Positions 1-8,816 are shown, counted from the first letter of the stretch. The stretch: DNA of 51,381 nucleotides from Thermoanaerobaculia bacterium (GCA_947259925.1 CAMYOG010000035.1:1-51381); one strand, 5' to 3'. Made by a program: numbers and translations. The notes: a model not told the origin generated them from the sequence alone.

Positions 1-231
1 GGTGCCGGGGTCCAGCTTCAGGAAGCGGGTCTCACCCTGTGAGCCCGTCACCTGGGTCTGGGTCGCGCCGTAGCCCGAAAGCTCCACCGTGACGCCCGGG
101 AGCGGATTGCCTTCAGTGTCCATCACTTCGACGTACACGTTGCCGGTGTTCTCCTGCGCCCACGCGAAGCCCGCGCCGAGCAGGAGAACTAAGCCGAAGG
201 CAACAGTACTCCGCAAAATGCTTCGGTTCAT
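1..231 (-). CDS. TonB-dependent receptor-like protein, N-terminal fragment (runs off window)
   Basis: The reverse strand from 231 gives 77 codons with no stop before the window edge. It starts with a signal peptide (MNRSILRSTVAFGLVLLLG, cleavage near FAWA-QEN), followed by a carboxypeptidase-regulatory-like beta-sandwich: VYVEVMDTEGNPLPGVTVEL, then a loop with TGSQGETRFLKLDPG. This N-terminal fold precedes large TonB-dependent outer-membrane receptors in Acidobacteriota and Bacteroidota, but also some other secreted proteins; the barrel itself is not in the window. The ATG at 231 has an ideal Shine-Dalgarno, AAGGAGGT at 245-238, which fixes the start. Receptor identity is inferred; the secreted CarboxypepD_reg-like domain is read directly. 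Confidence 0.72.
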   Translation of the reverse strand, partial: MNRSILRSTVAFGLVLLLGAGFAWAQENTGNVYVEVMDTEGNPLPGVTVELSGYGATQTQVTGSQGETRFLKLDPGT

Positions 232-259
232 TCACAAACCTCCTTGGTTGTGTCTGATT

Positions 260-284
260 GGGGAAGTCCCACGCGGACGTCCCC
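260..284 (-). other. hairpin in the leader of the TonB-receptor-like gene
   Basis: Arms 260-269 and 275-284 pair at 9 of 10 positions around a 5-nt loop. The hairpin ends about 15 nt upstream of the Shine-Dalgarno, so it could affect translation of the receptor mRNA. A role is only inferred from position. Confidence 0.3.
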
Positions 285-370
285 GCTCAATGTTCGAGTT
301 GAAGTGGCGAGAGCGCAGTTCGTCCCTCGCTGCTGCGTATCCATCCCGTCAAGTAGACCGAATGACGGGG

Positions 371-400
371 ATTCTATACGGGTCACGGAGAGGTGGTCAA
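371..400 (-). promoter_or_regulatory. sigma70-like promoter for the TonB-receptor-like gene
   Basis: On the minus strand TTGACC (400-395) is followed by TATAGA (378-373, 16-bp spacer) overlapping TAGAAT (376-371, 18-bp spacer). Transcription would begin near 365, leaving a 5' leader of about 135 nt. The stretch from 401 to 604 shows no gene or clear element. Confidence 0.5.
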
Positions 401-604
401 GCAAGGGCTCTGCCAACTCTTGCTCGGTTTCGAATAAACCTCTATCTGCTGATTCTAAAGGTGGTTGAATCGGGACCAACAGCGCCGTCAGAGGGCCGAA
501 TCACGGCCGATTCGAGCGCTTGGACAGAGCCGATTCATTTTTCTGGATAGTCCCGGAGAATCGGACCGGAAAAACGGCCGTATATCTCTCCGGCCGTGCG
601 AGTC

Positions 605-633
605 TTGTGAGTTGCCTCAGAAGGGTTTAGGCT
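605..633 (+). promoter_or_regulatory. sigma70-like promoter for the transglutaminase/TPR lipoprotein gene
   Basis: TTGTGA at 605-610 and TAGGCT at 628-633 are separated by 17 bp. The predicted start of transcription near 640 gives a leader of about 50 nt before the ATG at 690. Confidence 0.45.
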
Positions 634-689
634 GACCCGCCCCGCCGGCCGGACTCATCTGGCGGCGGATCTGCATCCCGGAGCCAATC

Positions 690-1829
690 ATGCCGGTTTT
701 TCAGGGTTTTCGAAGCTTCCAGGTCCGGAGTATCGCCAGTCTGCTGGCCGTAGCCGTTCTCGTCGGTTGCTCCCAGTACGAGCCGTTCGACACCACCGAG
801 CACGTCCGCGAACAGTACCGGGACCGGTTGCCGGCCGAGCTGGCCGACCGGGTCGAGATCCCGTTCGAGTTGTCCGAAGAGGTAGCGGCCGAGGTCGACG
901 CGCTCCTGTCGCCGATCGGCGACCAGAAAAAGCGCATCCAGGACATCGTCGACTACATCTTCAGCGGCCTCGACCTGCAGTATTCGCTGCTGCCAACGCG
1001 CAACGCCGACGAGACCTTCGTCGCCCGCTCCGGCAACTGCCTGTCGTTCGTCAACCTGTTCGTGGCGATCGCCCGCCGGCAGCGGCTCAACCCCTTCTAC
1101 GTCGAGGTCGAGGACTATCAGCGCTGGAACTACAGCCAGGGGGTAGTGGTCAGCCGGGGCCATATCGTCGCCGGAGTCAACGTCGACGGCGACCTCCAGA
1201 CCTACGATTTCCTGCCGTACCGCCCGAAGTCCTACAAGGACTTCAACCCGATCGACGATCTGACGGCGATGGCGCACTACTACAACAACCTGGGCGCCGA
1301 AGCGCTCATGCGCGAGCAGCCCGAGGTCGCCGAGCCCTACCTGGTGATCGCCAACTCGCTGGCTCCCGACTTCGAGAAGGCGATCAACAACCTGGGCATC
1401 GTCCTGATGCGCCGGGGCGGCACCGACGAGGCGATCGCCCTCTACGAGCGCGGCCTCGCCCTCCATCCCGACAGCGTGCCCCTGCTCAACAATCTCGCCC
1501 GTGCGTATCAGAACAGCGGCCGGCAGCAGGAGGCGATGAACCTACTAGGCCGGATGGAGAAGCTGAACCAGACCAACCCGTTCATCTTCGTCTATCGCGG
1601 CGAGCTGGCGCTCGCCGAGGGCGACAACGACGCCGCCCTCGAGTTCATGCGCCAGGCGCTGCGGACCGACAGCGAGATCCCCGAGGTGCACCTGGGGCTG
1701 GCCAAGGTGTTCATCGCGCGCGGCGAGCTCGACCGCGCTCGCCATCACGTCGAGCGCGCCCTCAAGCTCGACGCCACCCACGACGAGGCCCGCCGCTATG
1801 CGGCGATGCTCAGTCGCCCGACCGGGTAG
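690..1829 (+). CDS. Lipoprotein with transglutaminase-like domain and TPR repeats
   Basis: A 379-aa protein with a lipoprotein signal peptide (LVGC, lipidated Cys at residue 27). Residues about 75-185 look like a transglutaminase/cysteine-protease fold with a visible triad: Cys117 in GNCLSF, His158 in RGHIV, Asp173 in TYDF. From about residue 200 the rest is TPR repeats (for example INNLGIVLMRRGGTDEAIALYERGL). Proteins with this architecture are common in Acidobacteriota and Proteobacteria; the substrate is unknown, and cell-envelope peptide chemistry is a reasonable guess. It is preceded by its own promoter and stands alone from the VWFA genes downstream. The ATG at 690 gives a complete signal peptide. 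Localisation and domain calls are firm; function is not. Confidence 0.8.
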   Translation: MPVFQGFRSFQVRSIASLLAVAVLVGCSQYEPFDTTEHVREQYRDRLPAELADRVEIPFELSEEVAAEVDALLSPIGDQKKRIQDIVDYIFSGLDLQYSLLPTRNADETFVARSGNCLSFVNLFVAIARRQRLNPFYVEVEDYQRWNYSQGVVVSRGHIVAGVNVDGDLQTYDFLPYRPKSYKDFNPIDDLTAMAHYYNNLGAEALMREQPEVAEPYLVIANSLAPDFEKAINNLGIVLMRRGGTDEAIALYERGLALHPDSVPLLNNLARAYQNSGRQQEAMNLLGRMEKLNQTNPFIFVYRGELALAEGDNDAALEFMRQALRTDSEIPEVHLGLAKVFIARGELDRARHHVERALKLDATHDEARRYAAMLSRPTG

Positions 1830-1888
1830 GCAGGACCGCCCCGGGGTGGGGGAGGAGGGGTCCACTGTGGCCGCGCGGCGAGATGCTG

Positions 1889-1894
1889 TAGACT
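1889..1894 (+). promoter_or_regulatory. -10-like element (TAGACT) before the first VWFA gene
   Basis: TAGACT lies in the gap after the TPR lipoprotein gene; transcription would start near 1901, leaving a leader of about 67 nt before 1968. No convincing -35 is visible. Confidence 0.3.
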
Positions 1895-1967
1895 AGTTCG
1901 CCTCACCTGGGTGCGAGGAGGGCTCGCCGATCGGGAGAACCACCTGGATGCGACTACGGAGCTCTGC

Positions 1968-4169
1968 ATGATTCGACGCTTGACGGCAGTCGTCTCCTGC
2001 CTCGCGCTCTGTCTCACCTCACTCGCCGGAGCCTCTGCCGCCAACAGCTCCAAGAACAACAAGTCCAGTAGATCCAAGAAGAAGCTCGAGACGTTCGAAG
2101 AGCGAGCGCGGGTCGTCGAGGTCCAGGTTCCGGTCAATGTGGTCGGCAAGGACGGCGAAGCGGTCCGCGGCCTGACGGTCGACGATTTCGAGATCTTCGA
2201 CGGCGGTCAGAAGCGCGGGATCGTCGACTTCGAGGTCGTCGACCTGGCGGTCGTCGAGCCCGGCGCGACCCGGACCGAGATCGACCGGGCGGTGCCCGCC
2301 TCGGCCCGCCGGCACTTCCTGCTGCTCTTCGATCTGTCGTTTTCGAGCCCGAATCTGATCATCCGGGCCCGCGAGGCGGCACGAGAGTTCGTGCTCGAGA
2401 ATCTGCATCCGACCGACCTGGTGGCGGTCGCGGTCCACACCGTCGAGGGCGGCGCGCGGATGATCGTCACCTTCACGCCCGACCGCGCGCAGATCGCGCG
2501 GGCGATCGACACCCTGGGCGCGCCCCGGCTCACCGAGCTGGCGCGCAGAGATCCGCTCCTCTTTCTGATCGAGGATCCGGACGCCTCCGCGTTCGCCGCC
2601 ACCAGCGACATCGCCGACCTGGTGAACGAAGGCGCGTCGTCCGCGTTGCAGGAGAGCGTCGCAGCGCACATCCGCGTCATCGGCCGTCAGATCGCCAAAA
2701 TGGAGCGCAGCTTCTCGCGCGGCCGGATCTCCTCGTGGTCGCGCTCGATGGGCGACCTGGCGCGCTTCATGGACAGCGTGCGCGGCCGCAAGCACGTGGT
2801 CTACTTCTCCGAGGGCTTCGACGGGCGCCTGTTGTTGGGCAAGCAGCCGAGCGCCGACGACGCCGAGCTGCAGCAGGATCTCGCCAACATCCAGGGCGGC
2901 CAGATCGGCCTGATCGATACCGACGACATCTACGGCAACGTCGGCCTCCAGAACGAGATGGCGCGAATGCTCGAGGAGTTTCGGCGCGCCGACTGCATCA
3001 TCCAGGCGGTCGACATCTCCGGCCTGCGCGCCGACGCCGACGCCGTCGAGCGCGCCCGCAGCGTCGGCCAGGACGCCCTGTTCTACATCGCCAACGACAC
3101 GGGCGGCTCGCTCTATCAGGACGCCAGCGACTTCGGTACCGAGCTGACCCGCGTCCTGCGCAAGTCGGAGGTGACCTACCTGCTGACGTTCCAGGCTTCG
3201 GACGTGGTGCCGGACGGCTCGTATCGACGGATCCGGGTCAAGGCGGATCTCGATCGCAAGGCCAAGCTGAGCTACCGCCAGGGGTACTATGCTCCGCGAC
3301 CGTTCGACGAGCTCCACCCGCTCGAGAAGAGCTTGCTGGCAGCCGATGTGATCGCCAGCGCCACCACCGAGGACCAGCTCGATCTGAACGTGCTGGCGGC
3401 GCCCTTCCGCGCCGACCGGGAAGCCGCGTACGTGCCGATCATCATCGAGGTGGGCGGCGACAAGCTGCTCTGGGAGCATCGGGACGAGGAGATGATGGTC
3501 GAGTTCTACGCCTACGTCACCGACGCGCAGGGCTCGATGCGAGACTTCTTCACCCAGATGGTGACCCTCGATCTGAGTCGCGGACGGACCGCCTTCGCGC
3601 GCACCGGGCTCAAGTACTACGGCCACATGGACCTTGGTCCCGGCAACTACCTCCTGCGGGTGCTGGTGCGGAACGCGATCACCGGCCGGACCGGCTCCGA
3701 GTCGATCCGCCTGGAGATTCCGGAGTTCGAGCTCGCCGAGACCTTCGTCCTGCCGCCCTTCTTTCTCGAGGGCCAACGGGACTGGCTGCTGGTCCGGGAG
3801 CAGGACCAGGCCTACCAGCGCTCGATCGTCTATCCGTTCACCGTCAACGGGGACCCCTACATACCGGCAGCCGGACCGGCACTTCGCAACAACGACCAGG
3901 CGCGGGTCTGTCTGGTCGCCTACAACCTGGACGAGGGGATGGTCGAGGTGAGTGCGCGGATACTCGCCGAGGACGGCGAACCGGTCGAGGGTGGCCAGCT
4001 GGCGCTGGTCGAGCGCACCGTCACCGGCATCGACGGGCTGGACAAGCTGCTGGCGACCTTCAGTCCGGCCGGGCTCGACGCTGGGCGCTACAAGCTGATG
4101 GTCGACATCATGGAACGCGCGACCGGGTCGACGGAGAGCAACTCCATCGACTTCACGGTCTTCAACTAG
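1968..4169 (+). CDS. VWFA-related Acidobacterial domain protein (first of tandem pair)
   Basis: A 733-aa secreted protein. The open frame extends to a GTG at 1911, but the ATG at 1968 is preferred: it has GGAG at 1958-1961 and begins a clean signal peptide (MIRRLTAVVSCLALCLTSLA, then GASAA). The N-terminal beta domain carries VRGLTVDDFEIFDGGQ, the signature before VWFA domains in this family. The VWFA domain follows with a MIDAS start DLSFS (Asp122), as expected for a metal-dependent adhesion site, and ends near TYLLTFQ and SYRQGYYAP. The C-terminal half is beta-rich with no recognised domain. It is a paralogue of the next gene with matching blocks throughout. The family is widespread in Acidobacteriota, and its role is unknown; extracellular binding is inferred. 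Confidence 0.85.
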   Translation: MIRRLTAVVSCLALCLTSLAGASAANSSKNNKSSRSKKKLETFEERARVVEVQVPVNVVGKDGEAVRGLTVDDFEIFDGGQKRGIVDFEVVDLAVVEPGATRTEIDRAVPASARRHFLLLFDLSFSSPNLIIRAREAAREFVLENLHPTDLVAVAVHTVEGGARMIVTFTPDRAQIARAIDTLGAPRLTELARRDPLLFLIEDPDASAFAATSDIADLVNEGASSALQESVAAHIRVIGRQIAKMERSFSRGRISSWSRSMGDLARFMDSVRGRKHVVYFSEGFDGRLLLGKQPSADDAELQQDLANIQGGQIGLIDTDDIYGNVGLQNEMARMLEEFRRADCIIQAVDISGLRADADAVERARSVGQDALFYIANDTGGSLYQDASDFGTELTRVLRKSEVTYLLTFQASDVVPDGSYRRIRVKADLDRKAKLSYRQGYYAPRPFDELHPLEKSLLAADVIASATTEDQLDLNVLAAPFRADREAAYVPIIIEVGGDKLLWEHRDEEMMVEFYAYVTDAQGSMRDFFTQMVTLDLSRGRTAFARTGLKYYGHMDLGPGNYLLRVLVRNAITGRTGSESIRLEIPEFELAETFVLPPFFLEGQRDWLLVREQDQAYQRSIVYPFTVNGDPYIPAAGPALRNNDQARVCLVAYNLDEGMVEVSARILAEDGEPVEGGQLALVERTVTGIDGLDKLLATFSPAGLDAGRYKLMVDIMERATGSTESNSIDFTVFN

Positions 4170-4187
4170 CTCTACCGCTCGCTCGGA

Positions 4188-4193
4188 TATCAT
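4188..4193 (+). promoter_or_regulatory. -10-like element (TATCAT) before the second VWFA gene
   Basis: TATCAT lies 18 nt after the first VWFA stop codon; a start near 4200 leaves a leader of about 66 nt, close to the leader length predicted for the first copy. The -35 is not clear, so readthrough from upstream remains possible. Confidence 0.3.
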
Positions 4194-4265
4194 CGAGACG
4201 CGACCCTGAGACCCGGGAGACTGGGGCACAGGCCTCGATCACTCCAGACCAGTGGGAGCCTGACA

Positions 4266-6395
4266 ATGAAACGATTCCCGGCCGCTTGCGCGGTCCTCCT
4301 CGGCAGCATCCTGATCGTCGGCATGGTCGGCTCGGTGGCCGCCCAGGGCAAGCAGAAGTTCGAAGACGTCACCTCGGTGGTGGTGGTCGAGATCCCGATC
4401 AACGTGCTCAAGGACGGTGAACCGGTTCGCGGGCTGACCAAGGAGAACTTCGAGATCCTGGACGGCAGGAAGAAGCTGCCGGTCGTCGGGTTCGACGTCA
4501 TCGATCTGTCGGTCGAAGCGCCCCAGCCGGTCGCACCGGCTGCGGTGCCGGCCGCCGGCCGGCGCCACTTCCTGCTGCTGTTCGACCTGTCGTTCTCCGA
4601 TCCGGCGGCGATCGTCAAGGCCCGGACGGCGGCGCGTGAGCTGGTGCTCAAGGGCCTGCATCCATCGGATGTGGTCGCGGTCGGCACCTATTCCCGGACC
4701 GGCGGCGCGCGGCTCGTGCTCAGCTTCACCGGCGACCGCGGGCAGATCGACTACGCGCTCGACACGCTCGGACTGGTCCAGATGAGCGAGGCGATACGCG
4801 ACCCGCTGGGCGTCGTGCTGGCCGATCTCGAGGCCTTCACCGGCGTCGGCTCCGATCCGCGCGAGAGCCCCTCGGGTGCGCAGTTCGACTCCGCCGCGGA
4901 GATCATGGAGGTCCTCGGGTCGTCCGAGCGGGAGACCCGGCGCCAGGCGAAGAAGAACGAGATCCTGGCGATGACCAGCTCGCTGGCCGAGCTGGCCGGG
5001 ATGATGAACGCCGTGCAGGGGCGCAAGCACGTGGTGTTTCTCTCCGAGGGCTTCGACAGTCAGATCCTCCTCGGCAGCGAGGACGCGAACCAGATGATGG
5101 AGATGGCCGAACAGTCGGCGACCGGCCAGTTCTGGGAGGTCAAGTCGGACGAGCGGTTCGGCGACACCGCCGCTACCGGCGACGTCAACGAGATGCTCGA
5201 CGAGTTCGTCAGGGCCGACTGCGCGATCCAGGCGGTGGATATCGGCGGTCTCGCCACGGGCGGCGACGTCCGCCCGCGCGCCGGTGGCCAGGACGGCCTG
5301 TTCATGATGGCCTCGCAGACCGGCGGCGAGTTCTACCGCAACTACAACGATCTGAGTGAGGCGATGGGCGAGATGCTGGAGCGGACCAGCGTCACCTACG
5401 TCGTCGCGGTGCAGCCGGAGAACCTGAAGATGGACGGCAAGTTCCACCGGCTCAAGGTCAAGCTGAACGGCGCGCCGTCCGGGGTCCGCCTGGTCCACCG
5501 GCCCGGCTACTATGCACCCAAGCCCTACTCGGAGCAGACGCCGCTCGAGCGCTCGCTGGCGGTCGCCGATCTGGTCATCAGCGGCGGCAACGGCGGCACG
5601 ATCGGGATCTCGGTCCTGGCGACGCCCTTTCAGGTGCGGCGTGATCCGGCGTGGATCCCGATTCTGATCGAGATCGAAGGCGAGTCGCTCGCCCGCGGCT
5701 TCGCGGGCGATGTCCTGCCCGCCGAGCTCTACGCCTACGCCATCGACTCCCAGGGCCGAGTCGGCGACTTCTTCGTCAGGACCCTGCCGTTCGACATGCA
5801 GAAGGCGGGCGACGCGCTCCGGCAGACCGGCTTCAAGTACTGGGGCGACTTCGAGCTGCGCCCCGGCGAGTACGTGGCGCGGGTCGTGGTGCGCAACTCG
5901 CAGACCGGCGCCTCGGCGGTGAAGACCACCCCCTTCAGGGTGCCGGAGATGGCCGGCGGCGAGATGACCCTGTTGCCGCCGCTGTTCCCGGAGCCGCCGG
6001 GCAAGTGGCTGCTGGCGCGCGAGCAGAACACGGCCGATCAGGTCCACGGCTTCGACTACCCGTTCATGCACCAGGGGCAGCCCTACATCCCGGCCGCCAA
6101 GCCGGTGGTCGCTTCGGGTGGTGAGGCGGCGGTATCGCTGGTCGGGTACAACCTGGCCAGCGGCTCCCTGCGGATCGCGGGCCAGCTCTACGGCCTCTCG
6201 GGCGAGCCGATCGACGGCATCGAGCTGGTGATCGACGAGCGCCGGGACACGGGCGATCCGGCGGTCGAGCAGATCGCCGGCCGGCTGCGGACCTCGGGGC
6301 TGGCGGCGGGCGAGTACCGGCTGGTCGTGACCGTCACCGACCCGGCCACCGGTGCTTCCGAGGAGAGCGAGATCCCGGTAGTGGTCGAAGGCTGA
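4266..6395 (+). CDS. VWFA-related Acidobacterial domain protein (second of tandem pair)
   Basis: A 709-aa paralogue of the preceding protein. The signal peptide is MKRFPAACAVLLGSILIVG with cleavage around VAAQ-GKQ. VRGLTKENFEILDGRKK precedes the VWFA domain, whose MIDAS motif DLSFS begins at Asp107. Conserved blocks shared with the upstream copy include RRHFLLLFDLSFS, GRKHVV-FLSEGFD, DCAIQAVDI and RPGYYAPKPY. The C-terminal half aligns over its length, including YPFMHQGQPYIPAAKP against YPFTVNGDPYIPAAGP. The ATG has GGGAG at 4254-4258. The pair looks like a tandem duplication with extensive divergence. Extracellular or periplasmic location is expected; the ligand is unknown. Confidence 0.85.
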   Translation: MKRFPAACAVLLGSILIVGMVGSVAAQGKQKFEDVTSVVVVEIPINVLKDGEPVRGLTKENFEILDGRKKLPVVGFDVIDLSVEAPQPVAPAAVPAAGRRHFLLLFDLSFSDPAAIVKARTAARELVLKGLHPSDVVAVGTYSRTGGARLVLSFTGDRGQIDYALDTLGLVQMSEAIRDPLGVVLADLEAFTGVGSDPRESPSGAQFDSAAEIMEVLGSSERETRRQAKKNEILAMTSSLAELAGMMNAVQGRKHVVFLSEGFDSQILLGSEDANQMMEMAEQSATGQFWEVKSDERFGDTAATGDVNEMLDEFVRADCAIQAVDIGGLATGGDVRPRAGGQDGLFMMASQTGGEFYRNYNDLSEAMGEMLERTSVTYVVAVQPENLKMDGKFHRLKVKLNGAPSGVRLVHRPGYYAPKPYSEQTPLERSLAVADLVISGGNGGTIGISVLATPFQVRRDPAWIPILIEIEGESLARGFAGDVLPAELYAYAIDSQGRVGDFFVRTLPFDMQKAGDALRQTGFKYWGDFELRPGEYVARVVVRNSQTGASAVKTTPFRVPEMAGGEMTLLPPLFPEPPGKWLLAREQNTADQVHGFDYPFMHQGQPYIPAAKPVVASGGEAAVSLVGYNLASGSLRIAGQLYGLSGEPIDGIELVIDERRDTGDPAVEQIAGRLRTSGLAAGEYRLVVTVTDPATGASEESEIPVVVEG

Positions 6396-6413
6396 CGGCG
6401 AGCGTGCTCGCCG
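6396..6413 (+). terminator. short GC hairpin after the second VWFA gene
   Basis: CGGCGAGC and GCTCGCCG form an 8-bp stem with a tiny loop just after the stop codon. There is no T-run, so this is at best a weak or non-canonical terminator. Confidence 0.25.
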
Positions 6414-6447
6414 GTCGGGGTACCCCTCGATCGACAGCCGCGCGGGA

Positions 6448-6453
6448 TAGGAT
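6448..6453 (+). promoter_or_regulatory. -10-like TAGGAT placed for a leaderless mRNA
   Basis: TAGGAT ends 6 nt before the GTG start at 6460, so initiation about 7 nt downstream would fall on or next to the start codon. No Shine-Dalgarno precedes the GTG. TCGACA at 6431-6436 is too close to be a standard -35. Confidence 0.35.
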
Positions 6454-6459
6454 GCCGCG

Positions 6460-8589
6460 GTGAAGCGTGTCGCTACTCTGGCGCTCGGCGTCGGTCTGCT
6501 CGCCTGTGGGGAGGCCGAGCCCGAAGCGCGTCCCACCGGGCGGGCCGTGGCTGAGAGGCCGGCGGCGGTCGCGGACCTCTCCCTGCCGGCGGCGCCGGCG
6601 GCGCCGGTGCGCGACGTGGTACTGATCACCATCGACACCCTGCGCGCCGACGTGCTCGGCTTCATGGGCAGCGACGAGGTGGCCACGCCGACCCTCGACC
6701 GGCTTTCGGCGGGCGGTTGGACGTTCGACAACGCCCGGGCCCACAACGTCCTGACCCTCCCTTCGCACGCCAACATCCTGACCGGCCTGCACCCGTACGA
6801 GCACGGCATCCGCGACAACAAGGGGTTCGTCCTGCCCGCCACGCTGCCGACCGCGGCGACCCTGCTCGGCGGCGCCGGTTTCGCGACCGGTGCCTTCGTG
6901 GCCGCTTTCCCGCTCGACAGCCGCTACGGCCTCGACCGCGGCTTCGAGGTCTACGACGACGACTACGCGGTCGGCTCGGTGCCGACGCAGATCGACATGC
7001 CCGAGCGTAGCGGCGAAGAGGTGGTGGCGCGGGCGCTCGACTGGTGGCGCGCGCACCGCGACGAGCGGCGCTTCCTCTGGGTTCACCTCTACGAGCCGCA
7101 CTCGCCCTATCTACCGCCGGAGCCGTTCGCCTCGCGTCACCGCGACGCGCCCTACCGCGGCGAGGTGGAGGCGGTCGATCACTTCCTGACCCCGCTGCTC
7201 GAGCCGTTCCTGGGCGGCGGCGAAGGACCGACACTGGTCGTCGTCACCTCCGACCACGGCGAGGCGCTCGGCGAGCACGGCGAGCGGAGCCACGGTCTGT
7301 TCGCCTACGAGGCGACCATCAAGGCGCCGCTGGTGCTCTGGGGTGGCGGCCTGGGCACCGGCCGGACCGACTTCCCGGCGAGCCACGTCGACCTTCTGCC
7401 GACCATGCTGCGCGCCGCCGGCGTCGACGTGCCGGCGAGCGTGTCGGGACAGGCGCTGTTCGCGGACGAAGAGCCGTCCGCCGATGTGTCGCAGTACTTC
7501 GAATCGCTCAGTCCGACCTTCGACTCTGGATTCGCGCCGCTGCGCGGCGTGGTCCACGACGGCTACAAGTTCATCTCGCTGCCGCTTCCCGAGCTCTACG
7601 ACCTGCGCTCGGACCCGACCGAGAGCCGGAACCTGGTCGACTCGGAGCGCGATCACCTGCGGCGCCTGGCCCGGCTGCTGCCGACCGAGTCGGTCTGGCC
7701 GCCGGTGCGGGGCGAGGTCTCGGCGGAGGCCGAGCAGGCGCTGCGCTCGCTCGGGTACCTGACCGGCTCGGCGGCCGCCAAGGAGAGCTACGGCCCGGAG
7801 GACGATCCGAAGAACCTGGTGGTGCTCGATGCCAAGCTCCATCAGGTGACCGATGCGATGCACCTGGGAGATCCGGCCGGTGCCGAGCGGCTGGCGCGCG
7901 AAGTGATCGCCGAGCGGCCTTCGATGGGGCTCGCGTGGTTCCTGCTGGCGCAGCTGGTTCTCGATCGCGGAGCATCCGTCGAGGCGATCGAGCTGATGCA
8001 GGAAGCGGTGCGGCTGGGCGTAGCGACCGACTCGCTCCGGCGCCAGCTCGGCCTGACGTTGGCCGACGTCGGCCGGTACCCGGAGGCGCTCGCCGTCCTC
8101 GAGCCGTTCGGGGACTCCGACGATCCGGACGTGCTCAACGCGCTGGCGCTGGTGCTGTCCACGGCGGGCCGCCAGCCGGAGGCACGCGCGGCGCTCGAGC
8201 GGATCCTCGCGACCGACGGGCGCAACGCTCTGGCGCTCCAGAACCTGGCGCTGGTGGCGCTGCGCAGCCAGCGCTGGAGGGAGGCGGGCGGCTACGCCGA
8301 ACGGGCGCTCGAGCTCGACGGCCGGCTCGGCCAGGCCTGGAACTACCTCGGAACCGCGCGCTACAACACCGGCGATCCGCGCGGCGCGGTGGACGCCTGG
8401 GAGAGGTCGATCGCGGTCGAGCCGGAGAACTACGACGCGCTCTACAATCTGGCCCTGGTAGCGGCGCAGATCGGCGAGACCGGGCGCGCTCGGCGGGCAC
8501 TCGAGCGGTTCGTGACCAGCGCCCCGAGTGATCGCTACGCGGCGGACATCGAGAAGGCGCGGGCGATGCTCAGGCAGCTGCCGGGCTGA
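6460..8589 (+). CDS. Sulfatase-fold lipoprotein fused to TPR repeats
   Basis: A 709-aa protein from a GTG start with a lipobox (LLAC, then GEAEPE). Residues about 45-430 are an alkaline-phosphatase-superfamily 'sulfatase' domain: VLITIDTLRADVLGFMG and TSDHGEALGEHG (Asp265, His266) supply metal ligands. The site that carries Cys or Ser in formylglycine sulfatases is Thr99 in TLPSHANILTG, and the following Arg is His, so sulfatase chemistry is unlikely; phosphotransfer or phosphodiester hydrolysis fits better. The domain ends with ALRSLGYL, shared with the two other sulfatase-like proteins in the window. Residues about 450-709 are TPR repeats. It is probably anchored in the periplasm or outer membrane. 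The substrate is unknown. Confidence 0.8.
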   Translation: MKRVATLALGVGLLACGEAEPEARPTGRAVAERPAAVADLSLPAAPAAPVRDVVLITIDTLRADVLGFMGSDEVATPTLDRLSAGGWTFDNARAHNVLTLPSHANILTGLHPYEHGIRDNKGFVLPATLPTAATLLGGAGFATGAFVAAFPLDSRYGLDRGFEVYDDDYAVGSVPTQIDMPERSGEEVVARALDWWRAHRDERRFLWVHLYEPHSPYLPPEPFASRHRDAPYRGEVEAVDHFLTPLLEPFLGGGEGPTLVVVTSDHGEALGEHGERSHGLFAYEATIKAPLVLWGGGLGTGRTDFPASHVDLLPTMLRAAGVDVPASVSGQALFADEEPSADVSQYFESLSPTFDSGFAPLRGVVHDGYKFISLPLPELYDLRSDPTESRNLVDSERDHLRRLARLLPTESVWPPVRGEVSAEAEQALRSLGYLTGSAAAKESYGPEDDPKNLVVLDAKLHQVTDAMHLGDPAGAERLAREVIAERPSMGLAWFLLAQLVLDRGASVEAIELMQEAVRLGVATDSLRRQLGLTLADVGRYPEALAVLEPFGDSDDPDVLNALALVLSTAGRQPEARAALERILATDGRNALALQNLALVALRSQRWREAGGYAERALELDGRLGQAWNYLGTARYNTGDPRGAVDAWERSIAVEPENYDALYNLALVAAQIGETGRARRALERFVTSAPSDRYAADIEKARAMLRQLPG

Positions 8590-8609
8590 GCCTTGGAGGC
8601 CCCGCGAGA

Positions 8610-8750
8610 CAGGCCGGATAGGGCGAGGGAAGGGGCACCCCCGACAGGGCTGTCGGCGCTCAGCACCTTGACTGGGAGGCTCGGGTAGAGGCGAAGGCGC
8701 CTCCTTTATGCCCTGTCGGAGGTACCCCTTCCCTCGCCCTACCCGGCCTG
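8610..8750. repeat. long imperfect inverted repeat, 40-nt arms
   Basis: Arms 8610-8649 and 8711-8750 match at 37 of 40 positions as inverted copies, with a 61-nt loop that holds a smaller hairpin (AGGCG/CGCCT). It fills most of the gap between the sulfatase/TPR gene and the CRTAC1-type gene. It may be a non-autonomous repeat or a strong transcriptional barrier; there is no T-run. Confidence 0.75.
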
Positions 8751-8803
8751 CGCACCCGGCTTCGCTGAGGTGGAACGTGGCGTGCAGGATGCTGGGACGG
8801 GGG

Positions 8804-8809
8804 TAAGCT
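8804..8809 (+). promoter_or_regulatory. -10-like TAAGCT placed for a leaderless mRNA
   Basis: TAAGCT ends 7 nt before the ATG at 8817, and no Shine-Dalgarno is present between them. No -35 is clear. Confidence 0.35.
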
Positions 8810-8816
8810 CTGCGCG

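Noticed and set aside
4239..6842. Long minus-strand open frame (867 codons) opposite the second VWFA gene and the sulfatase/TPR gene
   Set aside because: It has no domains, covers two well-supported plus-strand genes, and lacks a ribosome-binding site.
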